This document shows positions 6,416-6,577 of a stretch of DNA of 6,577 bases, piece by piece. This DNA comes from an uncultured Sphingomonadales bacterium. Its GTDB lineage: Bacteria > Pseudomonadota > Alphaproteobacteria > Sphingomonadales > Sphingomonadaceae. A program made the translations under genes and the position numbers. Position 1 is the first letter of the stretch. Each line of letters starts with the position of its first letter. The DNA lies in contig CAIPWG010000219.1 in assembly GCA_903868655.1 (NCBI GenBank), forward strand, positions 1-6,577, written 5' to 3'. A model generated the notes under the pieces. It saw nothing but the letters and a program-made list of their open reading frames with translations, ran no database searches and had not been told where the DNA came from.

Positions 6416-6577
6416 TCGACGTCGACCTGCGGCGCAAGGTCGGGGACTTTTCACTCGATGTCGCCTTCCGCAATGGCGACGGCGTCACGGCGCTCTTCGG
6501 CCAGTCCGGCTCGGGAAAATCGCTGACGCTCGGCACCATCGCCAACCTGGGTGCCGCGCAGCGCCTCACGAACAAGG
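6412..6577 (+). CDS. modC: Molybdate ABC transporter ATPase, N-terminal fragment at window edge
   Basis: The ATG at 6412 overlaps the modB stop (ATGA), implying translational coupling. The 55 visible residues begin MIDVDLRRKVGDFSLDV and reach the Walker A loop GQSGSGKS (about residues 30-37), which binds ATP. This is how ModC, the energising subunit of molybdate import, usually begins. After Walker A, relatives read roughly TL-N-IAGL-RPD-GRI; here the text is LTLGTIANLGAAQRLTNK, which keeps an IA-L pattern but then loses similarity by about 6540. That may be divergence, a sequencing frame problem or another joint. The rest lies beyond the window. Confidence -1.
   Translation, partial: MIDVDLRRKVGDFSLDVAFRNGDGVTALFGQSGSGKSLTLGTIANLGAAQRLTNK

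Noticed and set aside
1..6577. CRISPR arrays, insertion sequences, tRNA or rRNA genes, prophage or defence genes
   Set aside because: No regularly spaced repeats, transposase motifs, terminal inverted repeats, cloverleaf-like segments or defence-related domains were seen on either strand.

Overview
The window looks like a piece of alphaproteobacterial DNA, most likely from a sphingomonad-type bacterium. It has high GC, AspRS, ACP, FabF and MltG proteins of alphaproteobacterial character, and the order (rnd)<-/->aspS-acpP-fabF-mltG. From memory, the rnd/aspS and acpP-fabF-mltG neighbourhoods are ordinary alphaproteobacterial housekeeping arrangements. No RNA gene, insertion sequence or CRISPR array was recognised.

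Layout. Positions 1-1167 (minus strand) hold most of an allophanate hydrolase (urea amidolyase pathway). It runs off the left edge at its C-terminus and lacks its N-terminus. At about 1150-1168 it is joined, out of frame, to the first ~20 codons of what looks like ribonuclease D (start at 1216, minus strand). A 157-bp divergent promoter region follows, then the complete core block on the plus strand: aspS (1374-3155), acpP (3298-3534), a structured spacer ending in a strong intrinsic terminator (3626-3666), fabF (3681-4952) and mltG (4993-5973). A hairpin after mltG is followed by about 95 bp of unassigned, partly AT-rich sequence. The window then switches abruptly into the C-terminal half of a molybdate ABC permease (modB, to 6415) and the overlapping start of its ATPase gene modC (6412 to the right edge).

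How the genes fit together. AspS charges tRNA-Asp and carries signature residues of the non-discriminating type, which also serves tRNA-Asn in organisms that use GatCAB. AcpP carries acyl intermediates and FabF elongates them, so these two are direct partners in type II fatty acid synthesis. MltG is an inner-membrane enzyme that cuts nascent peptidoglycan. AtzF-like amidase and ModBC have no functional link to this block.

The most notable points are two probable breakpoints, one on each side of the housekeeping block. Each joins a gene fragment to unrelated sequence, which fits either recombination or, more likely, a chimeric assembly or amplification artefact. Next are a 15-bp tandem duplication that copies the ribosome binding site and start codon of fabF, and the terminator placed only 14 bp upstream of the fabF start. 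I see no convincing new multi-gene system in this window.
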